64,000 nucleotides of DNA from Chamaea fasciata (taxonomy: Eukaryota > Chordata > Aves > Passeriformes > Sylviidae), in NCBI GenBank assembly GCA_029207755.1, contig JARCOQ010000002.1, forward strand, positions 3,906,001-3,970,000, read 5' to 3'. The position numbers and the translations under genes were made by a program. Under the pieces are notes generated by a model. The model saw only the letters and a program-made list of their open reading frames with translations, ran no database searches and had not been told where the DNA came from. How positions within the stretch are numbered: position 1 is the stretch's first letter; every line of letters starts with the position of its first letter. This document shows, piece by piece, positions 23,941 to 38,137 of this stretch.

Positions 23941-26900
23941 CCACGTGCTGTGAAAGCCCAAATTATAAACTGCCAGAGCTGCATCTCCCTCTTCACATTC
24001 CAGCTGTTCCAAACTAAACACCCTGCTCTTTGCTCCACTTTGGGGGGACTTTTCGCTCCTGATTGGAGTGAGCTGTGAAGGGTTTGTTGTGTAAATGCCT
24101 GCCCGGGCTGCCTGGCAGAAGTTGCAGGCAGGAACTTCACGCTGTCTTTGAAGAGGCAGAGACTGCTCAGCTTGCCGAGCTGGAAAGGAGAAGAGGGAAA
24201 GCAAATAATGAAGAGGTATTTACCTCTCCTACTGTTCCTTTCAGGCTAAACTCCTTCACTGAGCTTTTCTGCCAACAAGAAGTAGAGATGGGTGCCAGGC
24301 TATGAGCAACCATGGAAAGGGTCTGTCAGCCAAACCTCTCCTTCAGACTGTTCAACATTCAAACTGCATTAGCAGGAGGGGTGGGAGAACCATCAGAATT
24401 ATTCTTGCCGTGAACTCCTCTCTCTGAATATCATCTCCCCACGTGGTCAGCAGCTGGCCCATTGCCCCCTGTTCCACTCACAGGGCCCCTCTCTGAAGCT
24501 TCTGTGAAAGTATCCTGATGTGACTTTTTTAATGAACTGTGACCATCAGTTATTTCCTGCCACCTAATTTATGAGGTTTAACTATCCAACGCCTTGACTT
24601 ATAGGAAAAACAGAAGCAAAGAAATTTGGCTTGATGAAACAACCCACCTTCGTGAACCTCAAAAAATATATTGCATCCAAGAAATTTATGCACTTACTTT
24701 CCAGAAATTGGAAGTGATATAGGATGGTTTGCTCACCGCTGTCCTGGGCTCCTCTTCAACAAAAAGCACATTCCACAGAGGATATCCTCTCTTCAGTGTT
24801 TCACTGCCTACTTCTTGATGGCTCTTTGTCTAACACACAATGTTCACATTTATTCCACAGAGCTCCTCAAAAAACTCAGGCAGAATTGCAGAGTGGTAAA
24901 CTAGATGATTATCAGTTTTCTTTTGCCCAAAATTAATATTTTATTACAATTTCCAAGCGCACCTGAGTGAGCCCATTATTCTTGATATTGTATAAACTGA
25001 CATTTGAAAGCAAATTGTATTGACAGACGCTTATTGAACAAAATTACTCAACAAGAACCATCAAGGAGCAATTGTGCATAGTGAATTCAGCTATGATTAT
25101 AGTAGTCCAATAAAGAGAAAAGTAACTTTTCTTTCCCCCAGTAATGCATTTTTCTTTACTCTGAATTCCAGCACCTAAACTTCTGTATTTGTTGTTAAAT
25201 GAAAATTGCCAATCCTTTCCCGGTGACTAACAAATTGATTCTTCTATTGCATGTGCATTTCCTGGGATACCTGAGCCAAATGCCTCCCCCAGTTTATTCT
25301 TTCCAGCCTCAGTGCTGTTCCACTGGAATGCTGAGCTTATAAACCCTGTAACTAATACATAATGGCATTTATTTTCTGAGAACAGAAGTTCAAATGTGGA
25401 CGGACTTTCCCATTAGGCAGGCAGGGAGTACTTCAGAACCAAAAGAAGGATGAGCAGCAAGTAGCATTAATACTGAAAGAAGCATATTTTGTGCTGATTG
25501 AGCTGTGGAACTGGGATAAAGCTCTGAGTGTAGGACGTGATAAAAGGAGGTTTTCATTCTTCACCCTTGCTAAATATCTCATGTTATGCTCAGGTGGTCA
25601 TGGTAAACAATTCCAAACATTTAAGTCCTAGAAGTTCAGGAAAAAGTATTTGCATATGTGGGCATTTTTATATAATATACACAACTGTTGCATATTTCAA
25701 AAATCTGACTACAGAAAATGTGAAGATTTATTGTTTCGAGCGTGTTAGTTGAAGCAAGTTGCTGTTCCTTACAAAAAGAAGCAGAAAGATATGAAGAGGA
25801 GAGCAGGACAGATACACACAGAAGTATATTTGGAAATGAGATGCACACAGATTTTCTTTGTTTCAAGATGAAGGGAAAGCTGAACTCCCTTTTTTGCCCG
25901 TGGTAGAACACTGGATGTAAAAGCATGATCAGAACTGGTTTATTTTTGTGAGATGGGAGGCAGGAGAAACAGCTGACTTGAATAATGTTTAAATGGTTTT
26001 GGTCTGTTCTGGGTGGGAAGCCTTTACCAAATTCAGCTGACTCTAAAGTAGCATTCCCAGGTCCAAAAACTGATTATGGGAAACACCCTGCCCAAATCTG
26101 AATTTTACACAGTGGTATTTAAAAAGCCTTTTTAGGTGGCTTGTGCAGGTGGTGAAGACAAGACAATCCTGTACAGACTCACACCACCTCTCTGTGACAC
26201 ACAGAATCAGAGTTGGAGGGAGAAGCTTGACAGTGTGTGCCTTCATGTTCTGAAGAAAGATACCCTCAAAGAGAAATTGGTAGCACCCCAGGAGATCACA
26301 AAAATATCACAATGTTAAGTCCAGGGCATCATGTACTTGTTGGAGCCCTAACTCGTGATGTTTTGTTTTCTTGATTTTGGATTTAGCAGCCCACACCAAA
26401 GGTTCCTCTGTGGGTTTCAGAACCTTCAGGAGTGTTGATGTGTGACCTCCGCCACTTCTGCACATGAGCAATGATGCCTTGCTCACAAAGGAAGAGTGGT
26501 GGATCATGAGTTTTTTATAGCTCAGTGGTAACTCAGATGTTTAAATCTTTATGTAGACTAAAGGGAAATGGAGCAAAATGGCTTAAATAGTAAGCGGAAA
26601 AATACACAAAGGATAACCTAAAGTCATGTCAGAATCTTATAAACATCTCAGTTAGGCATAATATCGAATAAACAACAAATGACATTTTGGAATAGGATTG
26701 AAATAATACCTTAACCACATCATGATGCTTGTGAAAGCACAAAAACCTGTTTCATTATAACCTTATGTATGCTTTTTTTTTTTTTTAATTCTGCTCCTTT
26801 TCAAACTTAAGTTGTAGCTTACAGCTTTACATTTGTAACATACAGCTTCTAAATGTAATGCCTCTCTGATAACAGGTAAATTCACAACAGAGATTAAGTA

Positions 26901-29235
26901 GGATTTGCTTCTTGTGTTCCCTAAGAGCCTGTTGTGAATCGCGGCAGGCTGAATGTGAAGTGCAGAAGCCCCCAGTGCCCAGATTTCACATTTTTAAAAT
27001 TCCTTTACGTGCTCTGGGGTCAGCAAGGCGAGTGATCATTGATGCAGTCAGACTCTGTGGTCTAATTCTGAACCAAAGAACATCCCTTGCCCTTTCCACA
27101 GGAGGATGTGGTTTGCTATGAACTCTGAGGAGCTTCAGGGTGAGATGTCATTAGATTAAGTGAAATATGCTGAATTTCAGTTATAAAATAACTGAGGTGA
27201 ATTGTTTTGGTTAATCCAGCTGGGCAAAAGTCTCTCTCTCTCAAAGTGAATCTGAACAGAATGTGTTATCTGATTTTTTTCTCTTACTCTTTGTTTCATT
27301 GCTAAAGCAAAAGTGCCAGTTTTTGTATTTCTGTAATATAATTTTAGCCATTATTTCTCTCTCGCCTACCCAACCCCCAGGCAGTGACAGAAAAACCTAT
27401 TTCTTCTGGTTTTACCCTCTCCTGCATTCCGCTTGCTTCTCTCATGGAAAGATAAGGATCAGAAAATAAATAATGGAAACTACACAGCTGCTTTCTCTTT
27501 ACAGTCCCACTTTCCTTTCCTCAAAATCTTCCAGAATATCTTCTGTAGGCACAAGGGAGGATTGATGTGGATTAGGGCTTGCAGAAGGAGCAGGACTGCT
27601 CAAATTTCTCTTGTCCGAAGCATATTCTCCCTTTGTGATGTGAGGAACCAGGAGAGCCACTTGCAGTGCTGCCTGCAACACGAGGGGAGAGCCAGAAGGT
27701 TTGAGAAGGTATTTTATAAACATACGTACTGACTTTTCCTGGCTTCCGAAACACACCAACAGGAATAAAATCTTGCCAGTGGGTCACAGGGTAGTAAGGG
27801 GAAAAACATTTAATGTATAATTACAGGAAAAGAGCTCAGAGGATGGGTTTCTGTTATGAAATATTTTCAGATTGTGTGGGTACAGTAAATCTTCAGGTAG
27901 CGGTGACAGCTGTGTGACCATACCTTACTAACATTTAAACTGCGTCTTATGGTCATTCATGTGTTTTGAATTGTTAATAATTGATTTTGCAGAAGTATCT
28001 TGCCCTGACTAAACTAACTTAACTAATGGTATTTGCTGTATAGATGTGAGGAAATCCAAAGTGCTCTAGCAGCAAGATAAATAAGTTTTATCTGCGTGGT
28101 TTCCTGTGGCAGCAGGATGTAAAGATGTCATCCCATCCTGTTTGCAAACTCTGGCTTCTGAACTCTCAAAAAGGAGTTTGGAACTGCAGCTTCTATTTTT
28201 TGAGGCTGCTTGGACACAGGTGTTAGTCAGGGGCCTTCTGTCATGTGAGTCAATAATTCAAGTGCGGTGGCTTGCAGTAAAATTCACATTGGCTTCATGT
28301 CAACTGATGTGGGCTAACAATGCAAAACAAAACATTCCAAGTGGCAGAATTTTTTTTAATTGGGGTTTTTTTTTCATAATCTTTAGTTTCCTTTCTTTTT
28401 TCCTCTACTCGCTGTTTATGGAAAAATATTTTTTATTCCCTGAAATGAATTCTTTCTGGTGCATACAAATGCATTTTTAGTTGTGACAGGAGAGAAGCAG
28501 CTGCAGTGCTGTGGCCAGTGGCTCTCAGATTGGAAGGGTGGGTAATGAATGGAGCAGAGGTGAGCTCCAGGAGTGTTTCCAAGGCCTGAGCATTCCCCTG
28601 GGATGCTCTGAGTGCTGGGGGAGTGTGGAAGGCACAGCCCTCACTGAGGGGCTGCCCCTGGGTTTGGGGCTGTCTTATCTCTCTGGCTTTAACAGGAGAT
28701 AAACCCCTGGGCAACCAACAGCAGAACATGGCTTCGGAACGAAAAGATGCCTGATAGGGAGGTGATTTCCTGAGCCGCGTGGATTCTGATCTGCAGAAGC
28801 GCTGGAGGAATGTTTTCTAATATGAACCAGGGAACAGCTGCCAACCTGTGCTGGTTTAAGTGAAAGAATGAGTATCATGTGTTTATGTTAACAAATCTAT
28901 CCCATAATTGGTATTAGAGATTTCATTTTAAGTCTGTAGAAAAGGAACGTGTGCTAACTGTTCTTTCTGGAGGATTAATCTTACATAAAACATTCATTAA
29001 AGGAGGCTTTGCTGCATTATTTAAAATGACAACAGGAGACAACAAGCTGAATATTTTGTCATTGTTATGACACTTCAGATTCTCCTCCTTATTCATCACT
29101 CTGGCACTCAATTAAATTGCATGCTATCAAAACCTTGTATTGTGAAAAAAAAAAAAACAGAACTAAAAATATATACAGTGTGAATTTCAGATTTAATCGG
29201 TATTTTACATTAGTCAGGAATGGATAGCTTTTTTG

Positions 29236-29236
<1 letters not shown>

Positions 29237-29280
<44 letters not shown>
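29237..29280 (+). repeat. 44-nt T homopolymer
   Basis: An uninterrupted run of 44 T, preceded by GCTTTTTTGC-like sequence. TCAGGAAT (about 29214) and ATTCCTGA (29281) form an 8-bp inverted repeat around it. It could be the reverse-strand poly(A) of a retrocopy whose body is not recognisable, or an expanded simple repeat. The exact length in an assembly is uncertain for homopolymers of this size. Confidence 0.85.
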
Positions 29281-29282
<2 letters not shown>

Positions 29283-32200
29283 TCCTGATTATTAAAAAAA
29301 TACCAAGCAGATTGATCAAGGGAAAATACAAAATTGCAGCGTATTCTGAGGCGGTGTGACATCAATACAGGTTGTTTGTCATTTTCCCTGGTTTTCTCTG
29401 AGCAGCACTGCAGTAGAGCTGAGTGGGAGAGCTCCAGGGAAGAACTTTCTTAGGGAAAGTTGTCAGAAGCAGTCACAAGGTGAGAATTGCCCCAAAACAG
29501 TGAACAGCCTCTGCACCTTCTATAGATTCATCTCATTTGTGATCAATTAAAGTGCTGTCCTTTTCCTGCACCATGCCAAGCCCCAGTACTGCTCTTGTGG
29601 GTTCACTGTGGTTTTTTGAGATGCTGGAACTCTGGAATGGATCTCCCAGGGACACAGTTACTCCATGTGCAAGGAGGGAAAACTGCTTTAGGCAATATCC
29701 CCCACGTGTCTGGGGCGGGAATATTTATGCTTTCACAAAAAAATCTGAGATCAGAAAATGTGGGGATGGTGTCAGTGTGTTTGTGTTATGTATAAATACA
29801 GTTATTATTTCATGTTGTTATCTTAACTGTGTAGTAAAATGATACATCTGTTATAATGTGCTCCAGATTATAAATGTGATATATGTACTGTGTGAAATCG
29901 ATATTTAGGGTTCAAACCTATTGCCTCAGGACACTCCGTAAATTCCTCTGCTTCAAAAAGTCTCTTTTCTCACACTACACCCCACTCCAGCAGTGCTAAG
30001 CATCAAAAACTGCTGTAAGCCTGATTTGACTGATTTGATCATTGAACCCATCTTCAAACATTTTTATTTCATCCTCCCCCAGTTCAAAGGAGAAGCTGTG
30101 TGCTCTCCTTCAGCAACACCCACAGTTTTTAGCTCCTTACCAAGCCCTCAGCTGACACTTTTCCAGTGTCCTTTTCCCGTTCCTTTTCTTGTGCGGCTCT
30201 TGACTGTAAAATTAAGTCAGTTCTTCAGATCCTTCTCCTGTACTTGTCCCTGTATCCGTGTGGAACTGAGCAATTCCCTGAACTGGGCAATTCTTAGGAC
30301 TTGGGACCCAGGAGTGCCTTCCCTGCCATCTGTATCCCGCTGCTCTTTCTCCTTAAACCTGTATATTCTCCATCTTTTGTGCTGTAAGCAATCCTGGGAA
30401 AACAATTCAATGCCTTCCAGCACTGCATTAGCCTACCCCTTGATAAAATAATCAAAGATTGCTCCTCTGTCTCAGAGACTTCTCTGCCCCGCTCCCATTT
30501 ATTCCTTCCTGTTCTTGTTTTGAGGATGCAGAATTCTTAAGTACCGTGAGAACAACGTGAATTTTCATAATCTAAACAACAGGCTTTTTTAAAATTTATT
30601 TAGATGCAAACACTACACTAGTTTAGAAATCTCCCAGTGTTATTTGTAAAGTCAGTTTTGTAGTCCCCTTTAAAACTAAAGCAGTGTTTTGTGTTTGTAC
30701 AGGGGTCCAGCACATACAGGTTTTTCTGGACTCGAATTTCGCTGCTCTCTAAAGGATAACACACTGGCAATAGAGGCAGTGATGATAAAAGTTCCCACTG
30801 GATTCTGCTGTGTACCAGAGTTTGTTACTGTATCTTCGAGCCGCCCTGACAGCAGCTGAGACATTTTTAATCCACAGGTGCTCCAAAGACAAATACTGAC
30901 TAAAAATGTCACTGTCACAGTCTGGCGTGGAATACATAAATAGCTCCAGGGATACATTAAACTTGCAGCCAAAATCAGGTGGCTTTCATCAGGTGCTGTC
31001 ACACCAAAAACCCGGATTATTTGAGAATTTAGGCTTGTGCCCTGATTAAAGATTTTTGCTTGAGATAATCAAGTGATGGAGCCAGGTTTATTTTCGTGGT
31101 GCCATGACACATTGTGGTGTCTCGACACAATCTCACCTCGATTTCATTTGAAATTTAGGTAGCGTGGCAAGTGATACAGACTGAGTCAGTGGGAAGCTCT
31201 CCGCCTAAGTGACTGAATTCATTGATGATATGCTGATTTTCTGATACACAGCAACCTGTCAGAAGGTTTTGCTGCCTTTTTTTGGTGTTTTTAGTGCCAT
31301 TCCTGTGCTGTCACCTGGAAGAGCTGGTTCTGTGTTAAGGCATGTCATTTCAAGGCATTCAAGTTGAGTGGTTTAAAACCTCGTTGTCCAGTGGAAAGAA
31401 ATAGCAAAATCTCTGCTTTAAATCCACAGATGAATGCATATAAATATATTTCTTAGTTACTTTAACCTAGGAGCATAGGGTCTGAGCAAAAGGAAGTATA
31501 GGTGGGTTTTTGTTTTTGGTTTTTTTTGGAGGGAGGAATATTTTGTGAGAGAACGTAGAAGAATTAATAGTTCTGTTTAGCAAATATGAAAATAATATCT
31601 GTTGAAGGATTAATGAATCTAAGGAGCATAAAAACTGCAACAAGAGCCTGTGAACCTCTAAAGAACATTGCAGCTTCTGGAAAGTGTAGGGTGCTGAAGG
31701 ATTACCCACCGGAAACCAGGGGTGCTGTTTTAAAGCTCCACTCGTCCTTCCCTTCAAATGCAAATTTTCCATACAGGTGTTTGAGTTGTTGATTTACACA
31801 GAAAGAGAAATTTCTGGGTAACTTCTACCTGACCAAATATGCCATCTGCAAGCCAGCTTTGCACCCCTGTTTGTTGAAAAATGCTATTGTCTGCATCAAT
31901 TCAGAAATTACTACTTGCTCGAGAGGGTTTTGCATGGTGTAAGATTCTCTAGCATCAGGCTGCGGTTTGTTTACTTCTCTAGATTATAGGATTTCCCTTT
32001 CATGTGGAGGTGTCAGCCCTGTGACAGTAAGGAAAAGATAAAGGTAAGGGAATCTGGGGCATTCATGTGCTTGAAACTAAAGAGAGTGGGCTGGACAACC
32101 AGTCATCGTTTGCAAACCGAACTTGAAGGAAACATCAATTTTTAAAAGGCTCTGATCTCTAAGAGCTTAAAAGTGATGTATCTTTTAAGTTTATAATGCA

Positions 32201-32363
32201 AAACCAGGGTGCAACCAATGGGTGCAGATGAATATCATTGATTTGGTGGCAGAGGCACATCAGCAACTGAGACTAAACATTCAGTTAAAAAAGAAAGAAG
32301 CTGGTTATTCTTCACACTTCCAGGGACTATCCAAAAAGACTATCAAGGCATCTGGGAATTTTC

Positions 32364-32388
32364 ACACACACACACAAAAAAAAAAAAA
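32364..32388 (+). repeat. Short (CA)n followed by an A run
   Basis: A short ACACAC stretch passes directly into about 13 A. It is simple sequence. Confidence 0.75.
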
Positions 32389-33047
32389 TTTGAAGTATTG
32401 TGACAAAGCTAAGAAGTGTTTTATCCATCGAAGATGTCAACATGAGAGTCAGTACAGAAATAATCACGAGTTTTATTAGAGGAAATGAGGGAATATTGAT
32501 AGGAATTACAGAAAGACCAGACTAAGCTCTGAGAATGGGCATCACCAGGAACCCAAAACTCTGGTCAGCATGCTGGAGCAAACACAGAAATGGATCATTC
32601 ACTTTTTTGGATGGAAGGTTAACTGTAACAGCTCCTTGTACATTGTGGACAGTTGAATAAACACTTCCACTGAACAGATAATAACCAAGCTGAACAGAAA
32701 TGGACAATTGCGCTGGAGCAATCAAAATGCCCCTCAGCTCTTTATCAGCCCGAGCACTGTGTTTGTTTCTCATCCCTCATCCAAAAACATCACCGACATA
32801 ATTTGAGCAGAAGAGTAAAAAAAAAAAAAAAATGGAAAGAGTCTTCTTTGGGGCTTGAAAAATATCGGCCCAGCATAGAAAATAATTCTTAGGGAGTAAC
32901 ACAGGGAACTGTGTTCATGATATAAATGAGAATTTTGGAAATATTTTATGTATTCAGCTACTGTGAACAACCTCTGCAGAACAGCTAGAACTGTAAAAGC
33001 CCCATAACATGTCCATAATGCTAACGTGTCTCTTTGCTGTTTTGCAG

Positions 33048-33109
33048 GCAGACCAGTAATGATTGTAGTTGAATACATGGAGAACGGATCCCTCGACTCC
33101 TTCCTGCGG
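33048..33109 (+). CDS. EPHA6: EPHA6 exon: kinase beta-5 and hinge (62 bp)
   Basis: A short exon with acceptor GTTTTGCAG and donor CGG|GTGAGG. After two bases completing the split codon it reads RPVMIVVEYMENGSLDSFLR and ends on a whole codon. It encodes beta-5, the gatekeeper, the hinge and the start of alpha-D. The gatekeeper position is Val (codon 33068-33070), where EPHA3, A4 and A5 have Thr. The EYMENGS hinge is otherwise standard. It can be joined directly to 6430 (giving VTKSRPV) or to the cassette exon at 20704 (giving SSGRPV). The size of 62 bp matches the usual Eph exon. Confidence 0.95.
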
Positions 33110-34451
33110 GTGAGGTGCCATTTTCTGATGACATTTTGAATCAGAAACCATTCTAGGTTAAGATTTTAAATCATTTATCACAAATTAATTTCTGCATAAT
33201 GTTATTCATGGATTTTTAGTGAAGAATAGAAGCCTTTTCCCCAGGGCACGTTTCTGAGGTACGGTAATACATTAGAGCACGGCTGGGGAAAAAAAAAAAG
33301 AAGATTTAAACTTCAGAATATAATTGATTTCTTCTACAAAAGTAGTCCCTGTATTTAGCAAAATGTATTTCAAATTGTGTTTTTCGTGAAAGAAAAGATA
33401 AATTGAAGCCTAAATGCCTGGCGTTATGGAAGTGGTTCATTTTTCTCAATCACCTTCAAAAATACTCTGTTATGATTTTTTTGGTTGGTGAAGCATAGAA
33501 TATGCTCAGTAATTGATTTATAATATTTATGGCTACTTGCATTTAACAAATTGAATTAGAGAACAGTTCATGGTTGAAATGTCCTGGCATTAATTAACCC
33601 CCAAAGGTCCTCAGTAAACATTAAAGAAGGGCTACAGAAAATGTGAATGATATGCTGGCAAAATTGTATTTAAATCGTTTTAGAAATGTAAGAGGAAAGG
33701 ATGACCCCCGTTTGCAAGCTAAACTTATCCTAAAATAATCTCTTGTTTAACACATCCCCTGGAAATGTTCCAGAGACCCACTGACCTAAGACCCTGTGTG
33801 AAGAATTTTAATGTCAAATATTTCAGATTTGTCTTAAAAAGTAAACACCAGCCCTCAGTAGCCCCAGTGGCTTCCCATTTCCATCCTGCAGAATGGCAAA
33901 TCTGGCCTTGTGGGAAGTCAGGGCCCTGTGGGTTTGGGAACTTCTTTGAAAGTATCCCAAAGGTGAGACGTGGAAATATCGACGTGAAAATCCTGGTGAT
34001 GGTGATTGAAGGCTCTTCTTTGGTAGCAGGAAGAAGGAACTGGTTAGAGAAAAAAAGTGAATAAGCGGGAGGGAAAAGCAGTCAACACTTCAGAAAGATT
34101 TGCAGGAGAGGGGGGAAAGTCATGCAGGCAGTACTTGTTGGGATTTTCCATTGTCAAAACACATAACAGATATCTGTTACGTTGTCAGAAACATTCCAGC
34201 AGTTTCCCATGAGAATTTGCAGATTTCTCCAAATCAAATTATTTTTTATGGAGCATTTGATATCCTGCATGTCTTGGACACTGGGTAGTTTTTAAAAATT
34301 CTAAGTTTTAAAAAATTACTCCCCTTTCCTTTCTGGCTCATCTCTCTATCCGTCTGCAGCACAGGAACTGCCTCTGATTTGAGAACCTGCAGCTTCCCTG
34401 CTCTGTAATTTTTCAGCAGTGCCCCAGGAAGATTTGTCTGGGCCTGAAACG

Positions 34452-34498
<47 letters not shown>
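34452..34498 (+). repeat. (TG)n microsatellite, about 23 units
   Basis: An uninterrupted TG dinucleotide run of about 46 bases. It is long enough to be polymorphic. Confidence 0.95.
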
Positions 34499-34500
<2 letters not shown>

Positions 34501-37500
34501 GAGAATTTCATAGAAGAGAATAGAACCAAGCCCTGAAATAATTAATGAGAGAGAATTACCTTTCTCTGAACTGCTCTGGCGTGATATCTATATTCCAGGT
34601 TTATTTCACATGCATTCATGTATCAGAACAGTTACTACTTATTAGGATACTTTAATAGAAAGTGGCATCAGCAGAATTATGATGTTACTGTGGAGCAGTG
34701 CTTCTCACATTGCATTGGATATATCTGGAAGCAGAACCGCTTGGGGGGAAATGTGAGCTAATAATTTCTGCAGCTGTTTTTCATGTATATTATTTTACAG
34801 CTTCAATTCACACTTCAGATATGGGTTATTCTTCTAAAATGCTTTTTTAAATGTACTTTAGATAATATTCAACATCCCAAAGCACTGGAGATGTATGTCA
34901 GCATTTCTGTTTATAATTAGCAGAGCAAATGGCTGCAAAGTAACCTATTCTAAAAGAAATCCAGCTGCTTCATTAATAATAGTTGTTTCCTGAGATATAA
35001 GTCCACATTTTTAAAAGCTTTTGTGACAATACAAAGAAGCAAAGAGGCTTTATCTTTAGCAATCCTAATGAAAGGCGTTCAGTGACTATAACAAATGTTG
35101 TGGGATTTGGAAGGGCTTATCACATAGTCTGTCTTTCTTATTATTTAAAGGAATCAATTGTTCCAGTGCAAAGTGTTTTTACACAGAGGGGGAAAAAGTC
35201 CATTTCTCACCACAAGAAATATTTCCCCACAACTGGTAAAAATTCCCCAGCCCATCCCTCCATCTGTCTTTCTCCAAAAGCCTGCAAAACTGGGCCAGTC
35301 TTACAAATTCAAAGTGAGATTCTGTGATGAACCATGTGAGGGTATTCCAGAGGAAGAACTCCATTTGCCATCACCCTCCTCGCAGCCATGGTGGGATATT
35401 TGCTTTCATGCCAGCACGGGTTGTGCCACAAATCAGAAGCCTCCCCCCCACCCCTAAAATCTTTATAGCCCCTTCCTTCCTTGCTTTACAGATAGCAGTG
35501 TCCACTTTCTGCTGTTTGTGTGGATTTAACAGCAAGCTCAGCTGAGTTATGTCTTCCCCACCACGCAAAGTATCCTGTGTGCTGGCTCCTAACTTGGAGC
35601 TTTTGGGTAAAAAACATTGGCATGGATTTGCAATGTGGAGCTGCTTCAGAGATATTCTAGTGGGAAGGCATCAGCTAATTAGAACCAATTTTGTAAGATG
35701 ATGGTAATTAATTTCAGTGATTGTGCATCATCAGACATCCTAAATTGCTGGATACACTTGACACCGAATTTTCCTCACAAATGCTGCATTATTTTCGCAA
35801 TTATATAAAACGCGTTTACAGCAGATGAAACTTAGTTTTTTGAAGTGTTGTTTGGGAGGGTTTTTTTATCATATAAGATTGAGACATGTAGGTTAATCAT
35901 CCCACAAAAGTATACCTGAAATTTGCCATCAATGAGACAGTTGTCTGACCAGAAATGAGGTTCATGTGGCTTCATTTCTGGTAACACTTGGAGAGATTTC
36001 TCTGAAAAAGGATGTGGGTTTCCAGCTAAGAATTTCCTCAGGGGCAAGAAGCCTCTTCCAGCATTACACCAACAGCTTCCAGACAGAGGAAATCTGTGCT
36101 TGGAAAGAAAGTGGCTAACCCTTGGGAATTGCGGAGACCCAGGTAAAATTTCCTCTTACCAGCTTCTCACAGACTTTGGATGGGGCTCGTTGTTACGTTT
36201 TAGTCACCTGCCTGTGTCATGGAGATCTCAGCAATCACTTCTTCTGCGGGCATATGAGGCAAATAATAAAGGCCAGAAGGGTTGCAAGGGCAGCTCTCTG
36301 TATTGACAGAAAGATGTTAGTGATTAGACAGGGCAGTTGCAGTCAGATGTGTTTGCTCGGGCTTGTGGATACAGGCTGCAGAAGAGACGACAAGAAAAAC
36401 AACCAGGAGAGATGCATCATAACCACAAACTAGAGAGAAAAAGCTGAAAAGCCACAAAACCCTTTCTAGCAAGCAGTTTGGCAGCTTGCCCTGCTGTGGG
36501 TTGGACCCAAGCCTATGAGAGGATTGCAATAATTCCTACAAAAATCCTTTCTCTGTGGTTGGTTTTTTTACCCTGACACACTGTCCCCCACTCAGCCCAC
36601 TCTCTAAGCCTGTGCCTCACAGATTCATGGGGCTATTCAGAATAAAATCTCACCTTTTGGTTTTTACAGCTGCATTTAAGGGGTCGTTCTTGGCTAAAAT
36701 AGTTGGATTTAGCATCACATGGAGAGGAGCAGGGTGATTAGGAGGTGAGGTGGCTTCTTGGGAAGAATGATCCCTGGAGAGCTCGGTGCTGGCTGTGGTG
36801 TGTGCTCACCTCCTGATGCGTCAGGCAGCGTGGACATGGATCTGAACACGGAAAAGGAACATGCCTGGAAGCTGCCTTTTGGAGGTTTGTGGTTGGCTAC
36901 ACAGAATCACTAAAATGAACCAAAGAATGTCACCAGAATACTGAACTTCTTTCAGTATTTTTTCTGCAGCTGCAGACTACCAGAGCTTTGTTCCTGCTCA
37001 GTGTCCAAGGTGTGCTGAGAAGACAGAGATATTTAGGTTTGAATGATGCTCCAGTCTTCCCCAGTTTTGTGAATTTCAGAGCTGTAAAAGGGAGTGATGT
37101 ATTTACCTGGGGTGATCACAGCACCACCTTGTTTTCTTCATTGTTGCTATTTGCCATTGTAATTCTCCTCTTCCTACTCAAAAGCTGGTGCTGCTCTATT
37201 TCCATTCACTTCAGAAAATTAAAATACTTGTGGGAAAAAAAAAAGTTAGATTTATATACAGGCAAGCATAGTAAGTGAAAATGCCACCACACATTTTATT
37301 TTTTCTTTCAAAGAGTCTATAAGAAATATGCTTAATTGCCTTTGAGCATCAACTGCAGCAGACTGTACAGCAAATGAAACCCTGGAATTCAGCTCCAGGT
37401 TTTAATCCCTCGAGGCTGGGCTAGCAGAGGCTAAGATAAGTGTTACTAGACGGAGAAAATATTGTGATATATTGCTCTTTCTTGCAGTAATCGTTACGAA

Positions 37501-38137
37501 GTTACTCTCAGAGCAGCTTTGCCATCACACTCCCCCTTGTTTCAGCTACAGTTTGGATGCTGTGGCAGACACATTTAGCAAGTTTGGGGGAAAGGGAGAG
37601 AAGACAAAAACGAACACTTGCAGCAAATTCTACAAAACAGTGTTGTAAAGTGTGTGTTGTATATCCATCTAACACGGCCTCACTTGACAGAGTAAGCTGT
37701 GGGGAAGAGAAGCCAGGTGGCCTTTCCCAAGTTTAATGGTTCCTGTTATTATTTATCTGCATTCAGAGGAGCAACACTATTGGAGCTCATAACTAATATT
37801 CCCTCTTTTGCTTTCCCATGCAGCATTCACGTGCACTTTAATTTATTGGAAGCACGTTCCTTTGCTGGCAGGATAGAGGTGGCATTTTGCTTTCAAAAAT
37901 CAGTCTGTGAAAGAGAAAACCTGCACTGGAAACCTGGAAACTGTTGATACCTTCTTTTTTTTTTTTTTTTTTAAACCAAAATCAGATTGAGCAATTAGAA
38001 ATTTAATTGAAAAAATGCATTTCCCTTAACAATGAAATTGTAAGCAGCACGTATTTGAGTTATCTGAGATTACACTGAGAAGGTGTCACTGATGCTACAG
38101 AGCCAGAAATTGTTCTCAAGCAATGTTTTACCCTCCC

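Larger units (their letters stand above)
20705..33047 (+). other. EPHA6: EPHA6 intron downstream of the cassette exon (12343 bp)
   Basis: This intron holds a T run (21222-21238), a cluster of TGCATG motifs (21468-23012), two A/C-rich tracts (22316-22347, 22718-22802), a short CA run (23927-23940) and a 44-nt T homopolymer (29237-29280). It also has a CA/A tract (32364-32388) and an A run near 32818-32832. No transposon was confidently recognised. Open frames of up to 152 codons (29993-30451) have no motifs and no splice support. Confidence 0.85.

Noticed and set aside
26190..26225. CACAGAATCAGAGTTGGAGGG, similar to an antisense CR1 end
   Set aside because: The match stops after about 20 bases and no further CR1 text follows.
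29993..30451. 152-codon plus-strand frame
   Set aside because: Low-complexity Ser/Pro/Leu composition from pyrimidine-rich DNA; no family resemblance.
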